Positions 18,215-26,767 of a stretch of 64,000 bases of DNA are shown here, piece by piece. The notes beneath the pieces were generated by a model. That model ran no database searches, was not told the DNA's origin, and was given only the letters and a program-made list of their open reading frames with translations. Both the position numbers and the translations under genes were made by a program. Location of the stretch: contig NZ_POSF01000013.1 in the NCBI RefSeq assembly GCF_004343605.1, forward strand, positions 221,098 to 285,097, written 5' to 3'. Position 1 is the first letter of the stretch. Every line of letters starts with the position of its first letter. The stretch is from Dehalobacter sp. 12DCB1 (GTDB lineage: Bacteria; Bacillota; Desulfitobacteriia; Desulfitobacteriales; Syntrophobotulaceae).

Positions 18215-18635
18215 TCACCTCTCCATAATCTGTTACGAGTGCACATGTAACTTTTAATGTTGCATTCTCCAAATTAACATTAAGATTTTTTACTTCTGTA
18301 ATGTTTGGATTGACAAGTAAAGCCTCAGAGATGTACCGTTTTGCTTCACTCAGGGTCGCCTCTTTACTCAGACTTTGGCCAAAAAGGTTTTCCAGTTCGT
18401 GACCGTAATCCCAGGAGTACGCCAGATATCTACATCTTGGTACCCGCAAGGCTTTCATCGCCCAGATTTTCACTGCATCCTGCCCGGTTACGGTGCTTAG
18501 CTTTCCGTCGACCAATTGAAAACAGTCGCGGTCGAAATCCCAGGCGTACTCCCTCTGTATGGTTGTTTGATTGCTTGCTGTGGAATTTTCCTTTGTAACT
18601 GTTTCCAGAATAAATGGGAAAATTGATTCACCCAT
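18201..18635 (-). CDS. Baseplate protein, XkdS family (DUF2634)
   Basis: A 144-residue protein of the XkdS/gp25-like family, a baseplate wedge component that nucleates the sheath. The motif YAWDFDRDCFQLVDGK, the RVPRCRYLAYSWDYG segment and a helical EAKRYISEALLVNP stretch match the family. It is embedded between the XkdR-like and XkdT-like genes with overlaps on both sides. Confidence 0.85.
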   Translation of the reverse strand: MGESIFPFILETVTKENSTASNQTTIQREYAWDFDRDCFQLVDGKLSTVTGQDAVKIWAMKALRVPRCRYLAYSWDYGHELENLFGQSLSKEATLSEAKRYISEALLVNPNITEVKNLNVNLENATLKVTCALVTDYGEVNVVV

Positions 18636-18975
18636 TTGGGCTCACCACCTTGCTTAAGACGATATAGGTTTGCTCTCTTTCTAAAGGAAGTAAAGCGACC
18701 AGAGCACCTTTTTGCAGACAACTCTCAATCTGAAGTACGCCCTCCGTCGTTTCGCCGTAACCTTCGGTTGTGGTTAGGATAGCCTGACGGTCATGATCAA
18801 GAAGGACATCGGACATTAGCAAGTTTTCTGAATCCAGCTGCAGGTCCCCCATTTTAATCCGGAGCTTCGGCGGTGGATTTGTCACCTGGCCGATACAGAT
18901 ATAGGGTGGATTATACTTTGATCCCTGATCCTGTATAAGCATTACCAGTTCTGAATAGGGGTTTTTTGGTTCCAT
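18628..18975 (-). CDS. Tail protein, XkdR family (DUF2577)
   Basis: A 115-residue protein matching the DUF2577/XkdR family by the ELVMLIQDQGSKYNPP start, the GQVTNPPPKLRIKMGD segment and the C-terminal KKGALVALLPLEREQTYIVL-like end. Such proteins sit at the baseplate hub beside XkdQ. It overlaps the DUF2634 gene by 8 bases. Confidence 0.8.
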   Translation of the reverse strand: MEPKNPYSELVMLIQDQGSKYNPPYICIGQVTNPPPKLRIKMGDLQLDSENLLMSDVLLDHDRQAILTTTEGYGETTEGVLQIESCLQKGALVALLPLEREQTYIVLSKVVSPNG

Positions 18976-18993
18976 GTTGATCCTCCTGTTTGC

Positions 18994-19947
18994 TTATTCG
19001 ATATTGCTGAATTTCAGCCCGAGGTCCATCATATAGCTGCCATCCTGCCAGGTATGGGCATCCGTCGCGATTTCAAACAACCCCTTGAGTCCTGTAAACG
19101 GTTCTAGAATCTTTACTGATTTACCGGTAAGACATTCACTGTTCCCCAGGACGGAAATATTTCCGTTCCGTTCCAATCCTTTCAGCATGCTTTTCGCTAC
19201 AGTTTTTGGATCGCTGCCGGCTTCCTTTTGATAAATTTCCTGAAGAACACCGTATTTCTTCATCCATTCTTGGCTCTCGACTTTACCCAGACTGTCTCCA
19301 TTATCGTTATAGATCATGACCCGGTTGATCATATTTTCAATACTTTCAGAATAAGTGGCATCCGTAATATTCAGATTCGACCCAATAACTAGAGATGCTG
19401 TAATCGCTGTAATCGTCCCTTTTTCGAGTACAAACAACTTTCCATTCTGCATTTGGACGTTGTATCTTTTGCCGTTTTGCTTGCCCGCTGCTGTATAAGC
19501 CGCTGTAATAATCTCATACGGACTTTGCGCATTGACAAGCAGGTTTTGGATGATACCGGTTTTCTTGAGTTCCCCGACTGAAAGAACAAAATCACTGGCG
19601 ATCCTGGCTGCAATCGATTCAGCCGTAGTCTTCTTAAAGTTATAGGTTGCTTTAGATTTAAGTAAGTAAATTAAGCTGTCATAGGCCGTCACGCGGATCA
19701 TATGGTTTGACCTGGATCTTTCCTGGTAAAAAATAACCCCTGCAAACAGCTCAACTCCGTTATCATCCAACAGTTTGAGCATGTTGCCCGGGCTTAAGCT
19801 TATTTTCGGGATGTTTTCATCCGTTGAGGCGGTCACTTCAAGTTCCATCTTTCGGGCTGCTTGTTTTTCATCTCCGCTCCAGACAATTTTTTTGATTAGC
19901 TGGGTGATGTCGGTCCTTTGGCTGGGTTCAATCAAATAGATTTTCAT
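18994..19947 (-). CDS. Baseplate hub protein, XkdQ family
   Basis: A 317-residue homologue of PBSX XkdQ/gpD-like hub proteins. It has a beta-rich N-terminal part ([20 protein letters not shown] and [15 protein letters not shown]), a middle [20 protein letters not shown] stretch, and a C-terminal domain ending [15 protein letters not shown]. The hub forms the centre of the baseplate and carries the puncturing device. Its start overlaps the LysM gene end by 4 bases. Confidence 0.8.
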   Translation of the reverse strand: MKIYLIEPSQRTDITQLIKKIVWSGDEKQAARKMELEVTASTDENIPKISLSPGNMLKLLDDNGVELFAGVIFYQERSRSNHMIRVTAYDSLIYLLKSKATYNFKKTTAESIAARIASDFVLSVGELKKTGIIQNLLVNAQSPYEIITAAYTAAGKQNGKRYNVQMQNGKLFVLEKGTITAITASLVIGSNLNITDATYSESIENMINRVMIYNDNGDSLGKVESQEWMKKYGVLQEIYQKEAGSDPKTVAKSMLKGLERNGNISVLGNSECLTGKSVKILEPFTGLKGLFEIATDAHTWQDGSYMMDLGLKFSNIE

Positions 19948-20573
19948 AGCTTCAGCACCTGCCCGGCATAGATCAGATTTGGATTCTTGATGTTGTTCTT
20001 CGCTGCCAGAGTTGGATACTTTGCTCCATCGCCATAGAACCTTTTAGCAATAGCCCACAAAGTATCTCCTGATTTTACGATGTAGGATGGGGGCACATTT
20101 CTGTCGGATGATCTGGAGTTTTGGGATTGCGATGGACTTGTCGAAGATGTTGTTGATTCCGTCTGCGCAGTGATTTGCCGATATTCCTTCAGTTCAAGTA
20201 TGAAATAAACATCTCCGGTACCTTCTCCCTTTTCGCCGTATTGAAATCTCTCAATGGACGCCGAAATATTGATGTCCGTTGATGTAATGATCAGTCTGAC
20301 CGGTTTCCCAGACTTCCTCCAGCTTTCAATGCGACCAACACAGTCATAAGGAGACGGGAATCCGCTATACTGGCAAAAATAATACTCTTCCTTGGGAAAG
20401 AAAGAGTTCAAGGTGATTGTCGCCAGCTTTTCTTTGCCGATCAGGTTGATTTCCCCTGCATCCTGTATGTTAACTGTTGTATTCAGATTGCCCTGAGTAA
20501 TATCAAAGGAGGACGGCGGGATCGGAAGCTGCAGTGTCTCTGTATTATTGTAGTTCTTGAGCCAAAATTCCAA
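19944..20573 (-). CDS. LysM-domain tail protein (XkdP-like)
   Basis: A 209-residue protein. Residues 1-135 form the conserved beta-rich tail domain, with [14 protein letters not shown] near the start. A serine-rich linker follows, and residues about 160-209 are a LysM domain ([20 protein letters not shown] to [11 protein letters not shown]) that can bind peptidoglycan. It lies between the tape measure and the XkdQ-like hub as in PBSX. Confidence 0.85.
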   Translation of the reverse strand: MEFWLKNYNNTETLQLPIPPSSFDITQGNLNTTVNIQDAGEINLIGKEKLATITLNSFFPKEEYYFCQYSGFPSPYDCVGRIESWRKSGKPVRLIITSTDINISASIERFQYGEKGEGTGDVYFILELKEYRQITAQTESTTSSTSPSQSQNSRSSDRNVPPSYIVKSGDTLWAIAKRFYGDGAKYPTLAAKNNIKNPNLIYAGQVLKL

Positions 20574-20593
20574 TGTGATTTACCTCCCTACTG

Positions 20594-21508
20594 CTAAGCC
20601 ATATTTACAGCTGCCATCTTAATTTTACCGACAAGGGCATTAGCGACCCTGTCGATATCGGCCTGTTCACGAACAATGATCGTGTCCGAAAGTTTAGCGA
20701 TGCTGACCGAACCAAAACCTGAGCGTATATTGTTGGTTTCTCTTTTGGTCAGAACAGATTCGCCTTCATGCAGGAGGGCAGGATAGTTATCATAAGGGAC
20801 GCGGGGGATGCCGATGGCAAATTGTTTCGTATTATTTTTTTTCCCTTGACCAACAACTCCTATCCCTGTTGAATTAAATAGTTTTTGTAGCAAATTATCT
20901 ATTATTGTTGCAGCAATTGATCCGACAACAACTGATATAACCGCTAGCGCTAAGGGATTCACTGCAAGGCTGCCTAATAACCCTGCAAACCCAAGGGAAG
21001 CACCTAGCGTTCCCAGTCTCCCCACTAATATTTTGGGAATTTGTTTTATCATTTGTTTTACTAAACTTGAAAAAATCCCTTCAAATATGGAGCTCAATCC
21101 AACCTTTCCGAAAATTTCAAGTTTGTCCTTAAATCCAAGTGTGCCTTTTTCCTTTTTTGCCGTAGCTATCTCATACATTATTTGTGGAAGAATAGTTAAC
21201 GGTTTAGTATGACCTTTCACAAAAAATTTCTGGGATTTTTTCAGTTCTTTTAAAGCGGTTTCAGAAAGCCAATCGTCAAAAATAGAATACATTCTTTGTA
21301 TATTATCAATGATAAAGCTGCCTAGATGCGTCGGTTTAGATTGTTTTTTTTGAGAAGGAGATTTATTTTTTTGGTTTTCAATATTATTGTATAACGCATA
21401 GCGATTAAAATATGGATTAGAATTTATTAGGTTACTGCGATATTTCTGACCTTTGCTTAATTCCTGTAAAAAATTCCCCCTTAAAGTTGTATCTTGCAAA
21501 ATAATCAC
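20594..21508 (-). CDS. Very short tail tape measure protein
   Basis: A 304-residue protein in the tape measure position. Its last 85 residues have the hallmark tape measure C-terminus (GIPRVPYDNYPALLHEGES and VLTKRETNN). A hydrophobic stretch spans about 145-215. The first 140 residues are lysine-rich and unrecognised. Tape measures of PBSX-like tails usually exceed 1000 residues, so this one is strongly reduced or replaced. The 5' two thirds of the gene are clearly more AT-rich than the 3' end, suggesting a mosaic. It starts with GTG and has only a weak ribosome binding site. Confidence 0.7.
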   Translation of the reverse strand: MIILQDTTLRGNFLQELSKGQKYRSNLINSNPYFNRYALYNNIENQKNKSPSQKKQSKPTHLGSFIIDNIQRMYSIFDDWLSETALKELKKSQKFFVKGHTKPLTILPQIMYEIATAKKEKGTLGFKDKLEIFGKVGLSSIFEGIFSSLVKQMIKQIPKILVGRLGTLGASLGFAGLLGSLAVNPLALAVISVVVGSIAATIIDNLLQKLFNSTGIGVVGQGKKNNTKQFAIGIPRVPYDNYPALLHEGESVLTKRETNNIRSGFGSVSIAKLSDTIIVREQADIDRVANALVGKIKMAAVNMA

Positions 21509-21620
21509 CTAGCTTTCAATTGTTCTTATAAAGCATTTAATAATATTTTTAACAATAAATAAACTTTAGCATCAAGAGTACTCGTTTTCTGGCATAAACC
21601 TCGATAATCCAAGGTATTAT

Positions 21621-22177
21621 TTATTGTTCAACTTTTAATTCCCGAATCTCCTTCTCATAAAACGCCCTGATTACAAGCTTTTCTCCATACGGCAGCGAGG
21701 CAAGCACGGATGGACGGATGCCTTTGGTTACCCAATAGTAGTACAGCATTTCTGCCCAGCCATCCGTGCTGATTAGTTTTTTATTTCTTTAATCACGTCG
21801 TCTCCGAAGCCGCTAATTTCGGAAATAACATTGAAAATCATTACAATCTCACCCGGAAGCAGCAGTTTTTTTACTAGCTCAGCCGGTGTGGGAACTTTAA
21901 AATGGGCCATAAGCTCCTTATCTTTTAAATTCGGCTCAATCACACCTGCCAGTACCGTGGCCATCTGGACTTCTCCCATGTCGATCCCCTGAATCTGGCT
22001 ATTGGTAAAGTCAGCAGCGGCTTCCTGGATTTCATTATATTTAGACGGCGATAACGCTTGACAGGTAAATACCGCCTGACCGCCAAACAAGGCGGAGAGT
22101 CTTGGTATTTCAACTTTCCGAATTGGAAGCTTGAATTGATCTGTATCTGCTTTTAACAGCAGTTCCAATGTATTCAT
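21621..22177 (-). CDS. Tail assembly chaperone, long form made by -1 frameshift
   Basis: If ribosomes slip back one base at 21776-21782, the 134-residue XkdN-like protein is extended by 51 residues to a 185-residue form ending at the TAA at 21621-21623. The extension (starting LISTDGWAEMLYYYWVTKG, with RPSVLASLPYGEK and an acidic end) has no start codon or ribosome binding site of its own and resembles the second half of G/GT-type chaperones, which recruit the tube to the tape measure. Fusion of the two halves by frameshift is the rule in long-tailed phages. Confidence 0.8.
21703..21782 (-). promoter_or_regulatory. Programmed -1 ribosomal frameshift signal
   Basis: On the minus strand the heptamer A AAA AAC (plus 21776-21782) is in the correct phase (ATA AAA AAC) just before the TAA stop. 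Five bases later begins AGCACGGATGG (plus 21760-21770), which pairs perfectly with CCATCCGTGCT (plus 21703-21713) over 11 bp around a 46-nt loop. Slippery site, short spacer and stimulatory stem are all present. Confidence 0.85.
21773..22177 (-). CDS. Tail assembly chaperone, short form (XkdN-like)
   Basis: A 134-residue protein of the XkdN/tail assembly chaperone family, located between the tube and tape measure genes. It has the typical ELLLKADTDQFKLPIRKVEI start, an FTCQALSPSKYNEIQEAA helix and an HFKVPTPAELVKKLLLPGEI segment near the end. It ends in the frame of the slippery sequence and is followed by a -1 frame extension. Confidence 0.85.
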   Translation of the reverse strand: MNTLELLLKADTDQFKLPIRKVEIPRLSALFGGQAVFTCQALSPSKYNEIQEAAADFTNSQIQGIDMGEVQMATVLAGVIEPNLKDKELMAHFKVPTPAELVKKLLLPGEIVMIFNVISEISGFGDDVIKEIKN

Positions 22178-22313
22178 TTTTTTTAATTCCTTTCATATCT
22201 ATTTTACTTTCCGACACCCAAGATAAGCCTTGCCCAGCGTTGGCGCGGTAGCTGAGCATGCAAATCTTTTCTAGCCGGAATTTCAAAGTACAGCTTGCAC
22301 TGACCTCTGATTG

Positions 22314-22419
22314 AGTCTCCGTAATGGATGGCCAGCGTCAAGCGGAGCACGATGCGAAGCGCGGGATTTTGTGTCAAGGATGACACAACGACCGAAAGCG
22401 GCCATCCATTACGGTGACT
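22314..22419. repeat. Structured inverted-repeat element, copy 2
   Basis: Arms 22314-22333 and 22400-22419 pair over 20 positions with one mismatch. Inside, TTGTGTCA (22369-22376) and TGACACAA (22381-22388) form a perfect 8-bp hairpin with a 4-nt loop. The core AGCGGAGCACGATGCGAAGC is shared with copies at 1461-1552 and 61681-61771. It fills the 291-bp gap between the tube and chaperone genes and is much more GC-rich than its surroundings. It could lower read-through from the abundant tube gene, but this is inference. Confidence 0.65.
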
Positions 22420-22468
22420 ACCCAAAAAAAACAAATGTATCACTGTTGAAAAAACTAACAAAATTTTT

Positions 22469-22915
22469 CTACGCTTGAACCAGCGCAGGATCAATCACAT
22501 CCAGCAAATCAAAATCGCTGAAGGTAAACGGGATCGTTTCCTCACCGTTTTTTCCTGCTTCCCAGTCAGCCAGGGACACTTCGTCAAACATCACGTTCTT
22601 TAGGACAATACGTTCCGAACCATAGGCATCGGGATCGGCCAGCTTGGAAACAATCGTGCAGGTGGTTCCCTTGCCATTTTTGATGTCCTGCGCGATCTTA
22701 TTGATCATCCGGCTGGAAACCTTATGAAGCTTCAGGCTTCCTTTGCCTTCCCATCCGGTGACCTTATATCCTTTTGCCATTCGGCCACAGATCTGAACAT
22801 CACTTTTCATCAGATTAATCTTGGCCTGAAGGCCGCTGCATTCAGCCACCTTTTCATCATCCAGCCAAATTTCGCCATGGGTTCCGTTCATAATTCTATC
22901 GGGACTCAGTGCCAT
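22469..22915 (-). CDS. Tail tube protein (XkdM family)
   Basis: A 148-residue inner tube protein matching XkdM of PBSX. It has the GTHGEIWLDDEKVAECSG opening, a GRMAKGYKVTGWEGKGSLK beta hairpin, a KISRM-like helix and the ending IPFTFSDFDLLDVI. It forms the rigid tube inside the sheath. It follows the sheath gene by 43 bases with a good ribosome binding site. Confidence 0.9.
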   Translation of the reverse strand: MALSPDRIMNGTHGEIWLDDEKVAECSGLQAKINLMKSDVQICGRMAKGYKVTGWEGKGSLKLHKVSSRMINKIAQDIKNGKGTTCTIVSKLADPDAYGSERIVLKNVMFDEVSLADWEAGKNGEETIPFTFSDFDLLDVIDPALVQA

Positions 22916-22958
22916 AATTTTTCTCCCCTTTTCTTATTTATAAATAAATATCTATCTA

Positions 22959-24023
22959 CTAGATGCTGATTTTCAGTTCAAAGTCTTCGATCGCATCCAC
23001 GATTTTGATCGGTCCGGAAAGGAAGATCTTGTCTCCGGTATTGGCCTCTTTGATTTGCTGATCTGTCATCGTACTGGTATCTACCCCGGCGGACTGCAGA
23101 TAAGTTTTCTGGGCAGTAATGTCGATATCGACAGAATTTTTTCCACGGTCCAACAGTTGCTGATTTTCCAGAGATTCGTAGTAGGCCCGGATCGCGGTAA
23201 TCAGCAGGCATTTATTGTCATAGGTATTAGGCAGTTTCCCAATATACGCATCATTCGTGGTCTTCTTAATATCGGCATAGATCATATCCATGATATCCAC
23301 AAGCTTAATCTTCTTAAAGGCTGCACCTTTATCCGCAGTCGTCGTAGTCAGACTGTTGACAGCGCGCGCAATCTTCACCTTTTCTCCATCATTCATCAGC
23401 ACCAGTTTCCCGGCATCGATCGCCGTGTCAAACTGACTGTTTGTTAAATGCGGAACATCGTCAACTTCGGACAAGACCTGGAACGTCGAACTGATTGAAA
23501 GCGGATTTCCTGCCAAAATCCCAGCAATCCTGGAGCAGTAATTTGCCGCGCTGTATGTGGATCCGCCGATCACGATACTATCTGTGGCAAAATTGATAAT
23601 TCCTTCGTGGTCGGCAGCCGCATTCGGCAGAACGGCTTTAACTCTGAGGTTCTGCGTGTCCCTTAAGCCTTTGAGCCAGGTTGCCATTGAAGCGGCATCA
23701 ACCGAGCTGATCCCAGGGACTGTTAGATAGTTCCATTGCGACCCTTCCAAATAGGTCTGGGCATCCGTGTAATTCTCGGCTGTGGTTGGTAGGATATAGA
23801 CCAACAGCTTCAGCGGTGGATTCACCCCGCCGGTAAAGGCCAGCTGGAGCTGTTCCTTGTTCGCGGTGCTGAGATCTGCGGGAATATCACTGCTCGTTTC
23901 GTAGACATTGGCTCCGTTGTGGACACTATCTTTCAGGATTAGCGCCACAATTCCGCGCTCTCCTCGGAGGATGGCTGTGTTTGCAGCCTCCTGAAACAAA
24001 ATGTTGATTTTGGGTAATGGCAT
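22959..24023 (-). CDS. Contractile tail sheath protein (XkdK family)
   Basis: A 354-residue sheath subunit of the XkdK family. The N-terminus PLPKINILFQEAANTAILRG and the RGIVALILKD strand are typical. The end (GDKIFLSGPIKIVDAIEDFE) carries the handshake strand used to knit the sheath. It is shorter than PBSX XkdK (about 466 residues) and lacks the extra decorating domain, as do compact sheaths. Its presence makes the particle contractile. Confidence 0.9.
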   Translation of the reverse strand: MPLPKINILFQEAANTAILRGERGIVALILKDSVHNGANVYETSSDIPADLSTANKEQLQLAFTGGVNPPLKLLVYILPTTAENYTDAQTYLEGSQWNYLTVPGISSVDAASMATWLKGLRDTQNLRVKAVLPNAAADHEGIINFATDSIVIGGSTYSAANYCSRIAGILAGNPLSISSTFQVLSEVDDVPHLTNSQFDTAIDAGKLVLMNDGEKVKIARAVNSLTTTTADKGAAFKKIKLVDIMDMIYADIKKTTNDAYIGKLPNTYDNKCLLITAIRAYYESLENQQLLDRGKNSVDIDITAQKTYLQSAGVDTSTMTDQQIKEANTGDKIFLSGPIKIVDAIEDFELKISI

Positions 24024-24120
24024 ATTTTTTGCCTCCTTTTTATTTCCAATTTCATTAATCTGACTACTTTAATTAAAACAGGTTACAATTAAAAACGTTT
24101 ATACCCTCTCAAAAACGTGT

Positions 24121-24558
24121 TTACATATCAAACTGAATTTGCATACTTCCGGCTAGCTCAGCCTGTCCGGAAGGCTCCGGTCTGCTTTCGGTGGTATCAA
24201 GGTTAAATCCAAGATAAATTTCTTTTCCTTTCGGTCCTCCGGTGATTTGCCGGATCTTGATTTTCCTATCCCCGACACTGAAGAAACCGCTGCTGAATAA
24301 CTCCCGGATGTTTTCGTAGACTGTATACTGCATCGCTTTGTCAGGGTTGTTATTGGCATTCAACGCCGCATTAAAAATGACATATAAAATAATGTTTCGG
24401 GCATAAAAACGCTGGTTCTTATCTGTCTGTGTTTCCTGAATAAAGACCACAGAAAAAGAAGGTCTGCTAAAGCCTTCCTGTATCTCTTCCAGATAGATGT
24501 CATAATCCGGATAAGCGGTCTGGACCAGACTGCTGACCGCATCAATGATTGCTTGCAT
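24121..24558 (-). CDS. Tail completion/terminator protein
   Basis: A 145-residue protein with the fold pattern of tail terminator proteins that cap the tube (DUF6838/XkdJ-region type): N-terminal helix IIDAVSSLVQTAYPDYDIY, a central FSVVFIQETQ strand, and a C-terminal AELAGSMQIQFDM strand. It is the first structural gene after the lysis genes. In a head-containing phage this protein would join the tail to the head; here no head genes follow or precede it. Confidence 0.65.
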   Translation of the reverse strand: MQAIIDAVSSLVQTAYPDYDIYLEEIQEGFSRPSFSVVFIQETQTDKNQRFYARNIILYVIFNAALNANNNPDKAMQYTVYENIRELFSSGFFSVGDRKIKIRQITGGPKGKEIYLGFNLDTTESRPEPSGQAELAGSMQIQFDM

Positions 24559-24670
24559 TTTTTTGTTCTTACCTCCTTTCCACCAAATCTATATTTTATG
24601 CACCCCGGCCCCTCCCTGCCTTCTGGATTGCATCGTACCCGCCGTTTCCAGCACTCCGTTTTAATACTTA

Positions 24671-24697
24671 AAATAAAAACGCCCTTACAAGGACGTT
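24671..24697 (-). terminator. Terminator between lysis and tail modules
   Basis: On the minus strand AACGTCCTT and AAGGGCGTT (plus 24689-24697 and 24678-24686) form a 9-bp stem with a tight 2-nt loop, followed by TTTATTT. It separates the regulator-lysis genes from the structural genes, implying either read-through or a second promoter for the tail genes. Confidence 0.6.
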
Positions 24698-24820
24698 CCA
24701 ATTAAGTTACCAAACTATGTTTGGTGTGATTCTCACTGTACTCAGCATACCCGAAATCTTGCTTCAAAATCGGCAAATAACCGGAAAAAGTTCGGAAAAC
24801 TTTATCCGTTAAAAACCTTA

Positions 24821-25252
24821 TTATCCAGATATGTTATTTGAATTAGATATGTTTTTTGCCTCAGATGATCCTTGGTTTTCGAGATTATTTCTCAAATTCT
24901 CTTTATCCATGGCCTGCAAAACAGCTTTCTCCTTCGTTGGAGCCACAATATAGTCATGCGCGGCTCCGGCGATCAACGCAACAAGAAAAGCATTAATGAC
25001 GGCCAGTCCAATGTTTTCAGCACTAACTTCTTCCCGAATGACCAGTGTCCAAATAATAATCAGGAAGGAAATCAGGACAGAGGACGGACGCACGATCCAG
25101 TCCCCTGACCCGTCTTTGGAAATTCTCTTTCCCAATATTTTCAGGTAATCTTTCAGGAAAGATACAATGACGTAGACAGCAATTACTGTACCACCGAGTG
25201 ATGAAAGATCCTGCAGGGTAAAAAAAGTCTGGGGCAACGTAATCGTATCCAT
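24821..25252 (-). CDS. Holin-like membrane protein
   Basis: A 143-residue protein with two to three hydrophobic helices (about 18-36, 62-80 and 88-106) and a polar, Asn/Ser-rich C-terminal tail, consistent with a holin that opens the membrane for the lysin. The start at 25252 is chosen because AAGGAGG lies before it and because the longer frame would overlap the lysin gene. It directly follows the M23 lysin. Confidence 0.6.
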   Translation of the reverse strand: MDTITLPQTFFTLQDLSSLGGTVIAVYVIVSFLKDYLKILGKRISKDGSGDWIVRPSSVLISFLIIIWTLVIREEVSAENIGLAVINAFLVALIAGAAHDYIVAPTKEKAVLQAMDKENLRNNLENQGSSEAKNISNSNNISG

Positions 25253-25262
25253 AACTTCCTCC

Positions 25263-25970
25263 TTACTTTCCTTTACATAGATCAAGCACTTTTTGGCAGG
25301 TATCGTAGCGATCCATGCCGATGATATTGATTGATTTTGCTACTACCTGATAATTGTTGCCGATCACATAAACTTTTTCTGCACAGTCAATAAACTCTTT
25401 TGTCACATTCGCAAGGTAACATACCGGTGCCTTCAGATAATCTGCCAGATAAGCTGCTGCTCTCTCATCCGGACCCGGATTACATAAAATGATATTTTGA
25501 ACCATCTTTTTTCCCTCCTCACTTGAATTCGCAGAAAGACTTTTTACAGGCCCTTCTTCATTCTCCATCCCTAGAAACACAGCTGGATCAATTTCATGAT
25601 TGTTTGTCCACGGCGCTCTCCTGACCTCAAAATGAAGATGAGGGCCGGTGGTGTTTCCGGTTCTGCCCATCATACCGAGAATGGTTCCTTCATTGAGTGT
25701 CTGTCCGCGGGTCACCTTCATGGAGGCAAGATGGGCATGGATCAGATCGTAATTGCCATTCCTGGTTCTCAGGATAACGTAATTTCCCCACCCTGTCGGA
25801 TCTGCACCCTGACCACCGGCATAGGCTGCCTTAATGACAGTGCCTGCAACAACAGCATATATCACTTTATTTTCTGAAATCAGATCAATTCCCTGGTGAT
25901 AACCTTTACCATATACACTGTTTCTGACACCATAGGGGTAAGATACGCTTGCTGATTTTAAAGGCATCAT
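25263..25970 (-). CDS. M23 peptidase endolysin with CWB2-like C-terminus
   Basis: A 235-residue zinc endopeptidase that would cut peptidoglycan cross-bridges. The LytM/M23 residues are present: HQGID (first metal ligands), HAH (HxH), and GPHLHFEVR. After a linker, the last 75 residues (ending IIGMDRYDTCQKVLDLC) resemble one CWB2 cell-wall-binding repeat with its DRYxT motif. The start at 25970 is favoured by a GGTGGG site; a longer frame from 26036 lacks one. It lies upstream of the holin gene in the tail cluster and would release particles by lysis. Confidence 0.8.
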   Translation of the reverse strand: MMPLKSASVSYPYGVRNSVYGKGYHQGIDLISENKVIYAVVAGTVIKAAYAGGQGADPTGWGNYVILRTRNGNYDLIHAHLASMKVTRGQTLNEGTILGMMGRTGNTTGPHLHFEVRRAPWTNNHEIDPAVFLGMENEEGPVKSLSANSSEEGKKMVQNIILCNPGPDERAAAYLADYLKAPVCYLANVTKEFIDCAEKVYVIGNNYQVVAKSINIIGMDRYDTCQKVLDLCKGK

Positions 25971-26003
25971 CCGCTTTCCCACCTTTCCGATAGACCAAAG
26001 AAA

Positions 26004-26053
26004 ATAAGACCTGTCCTTCATTAGATAAATATTCATAAAGTATCAGGTCTTAT
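26004..26053. other. 10-bp perfect inverted repeat flanking the upstream lysin reading frame
   Basis: ATAAGACCTG (26004-26013) and CAGGTCTTAT (26044-26053) can form a stem with a 30-nt loop in the leader of the lysin gene. The loop contains an alternative ATG at 26036. It may affect translation or mRNA stability of the lysin. Confidence 0.4.
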
Positions 26054-26087
26054 ACATTAATATGTGGCTTGTCTCATTCTTGTGCGA

Positions 26088-26633
26088 TTAGCCGGACTTA
26101 ACAAGGTGTTTTACTTTCAAATAATCCCTAAGTTTCTGGTTAATGTTTTTCCGGCGATATCTTATGGTCTTTTCGTCCATATTCAATGCCAGTCCGATTT
26201 GCAAATTACTTTTTCTTTTTAAACCATAATACTGTTCACAAATCATTCGTTCCACGGGATCCAGCAAGTTTAGCGCAAAACCAATCCCCTCAATGGAAGA
26301 TTCCAGATGCATGATCTCCATTTTTAGCCTAATCTTTTTTTCAAGCAAAATCACAAGCTCCCTTTGCGATTTTTCCATGGAGCGTGTAAATTCCGCATAA
26401 GCTTGCGCAGTTGGATCACAGATCAGGCCGTTTCCTCCTCCCAGGACGGGACGATAGCTCGAAACTGTTCCTTTGGAAGGAATAAGCTGATTTACATCCA
26501 ATAATATTCTTCTGATATCTTCGGCATTCTTTTCCACTGCTTCCAAAGCTCTTTTCTTGACCTGCAGTTCATCTAATTTCCGGTAATAGCTTTGCAAGGC
26601 GGCTTCCATACCTTTCATAGCGGTGTCGTTCAT
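26088..26633 (-). CDS. Sigma-70 region 4-like late regulator, paralogue B
   Basis: A 181-residue protein. The first 110 residues are helical; the last 60 (LDPVERMICEQYYGLKRKS then NLQIGLALNMDEKTIRYRRK) form a sigma region 4-like helix-turn-helix as in ArpU/RinA-type phage late activators. It is a paralogue of the neighbour at 26768-27307. The start at 26633 is set by GGAGAGGAGAG. It probably activates the lysis and tail genes after induction; this is inferred from position and domain. Confidence 0.7.
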   Translation of the reverse strand: MNDTAMKGMEAALQSYYRKLDELQVKKRALEAVEKNAEDIRRILLDVNQLIPSKGTVSSYRPVLGGGNGLICDPTAQAYAEFTRSMEKSQRELVILLEKKIRLKMEIMHLESSIEGIGFALNLLDPVERMICEQYYGLKRKSNLQIGLALNMDEKTIRYRRKNINQKLRDYLKVKHLVKSG

Positions 26634-26767
26634 GTTCACTCTCCTCTCCAGTTGTTCGTGTATGTTCTTTATGGAGAATACTTCCACTGTAACAAGCATA
26701 CGTTATTTTCAAGGATTAATTCGGCAAAAGCCAGGAAAAAGTTCGGAAATCTCTTTGCATCGTCTGA

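Noticed and set aside
22204..22494. 96-codon minus-strand open frame between tube and chaperone genes
   Set aside because: It runs across the structured inverted repeat and overlaps the tube gene end; composition and residues do not look protein-like and there is no ribosome binding site.
24360..24701. 113-codon minus-strand open frame over the tail terminator gene
   Set aside because: It overlaps a real gene in another frame and crosses a terminator; residue make-up is Arg/Cys-rich as in shadow frames.
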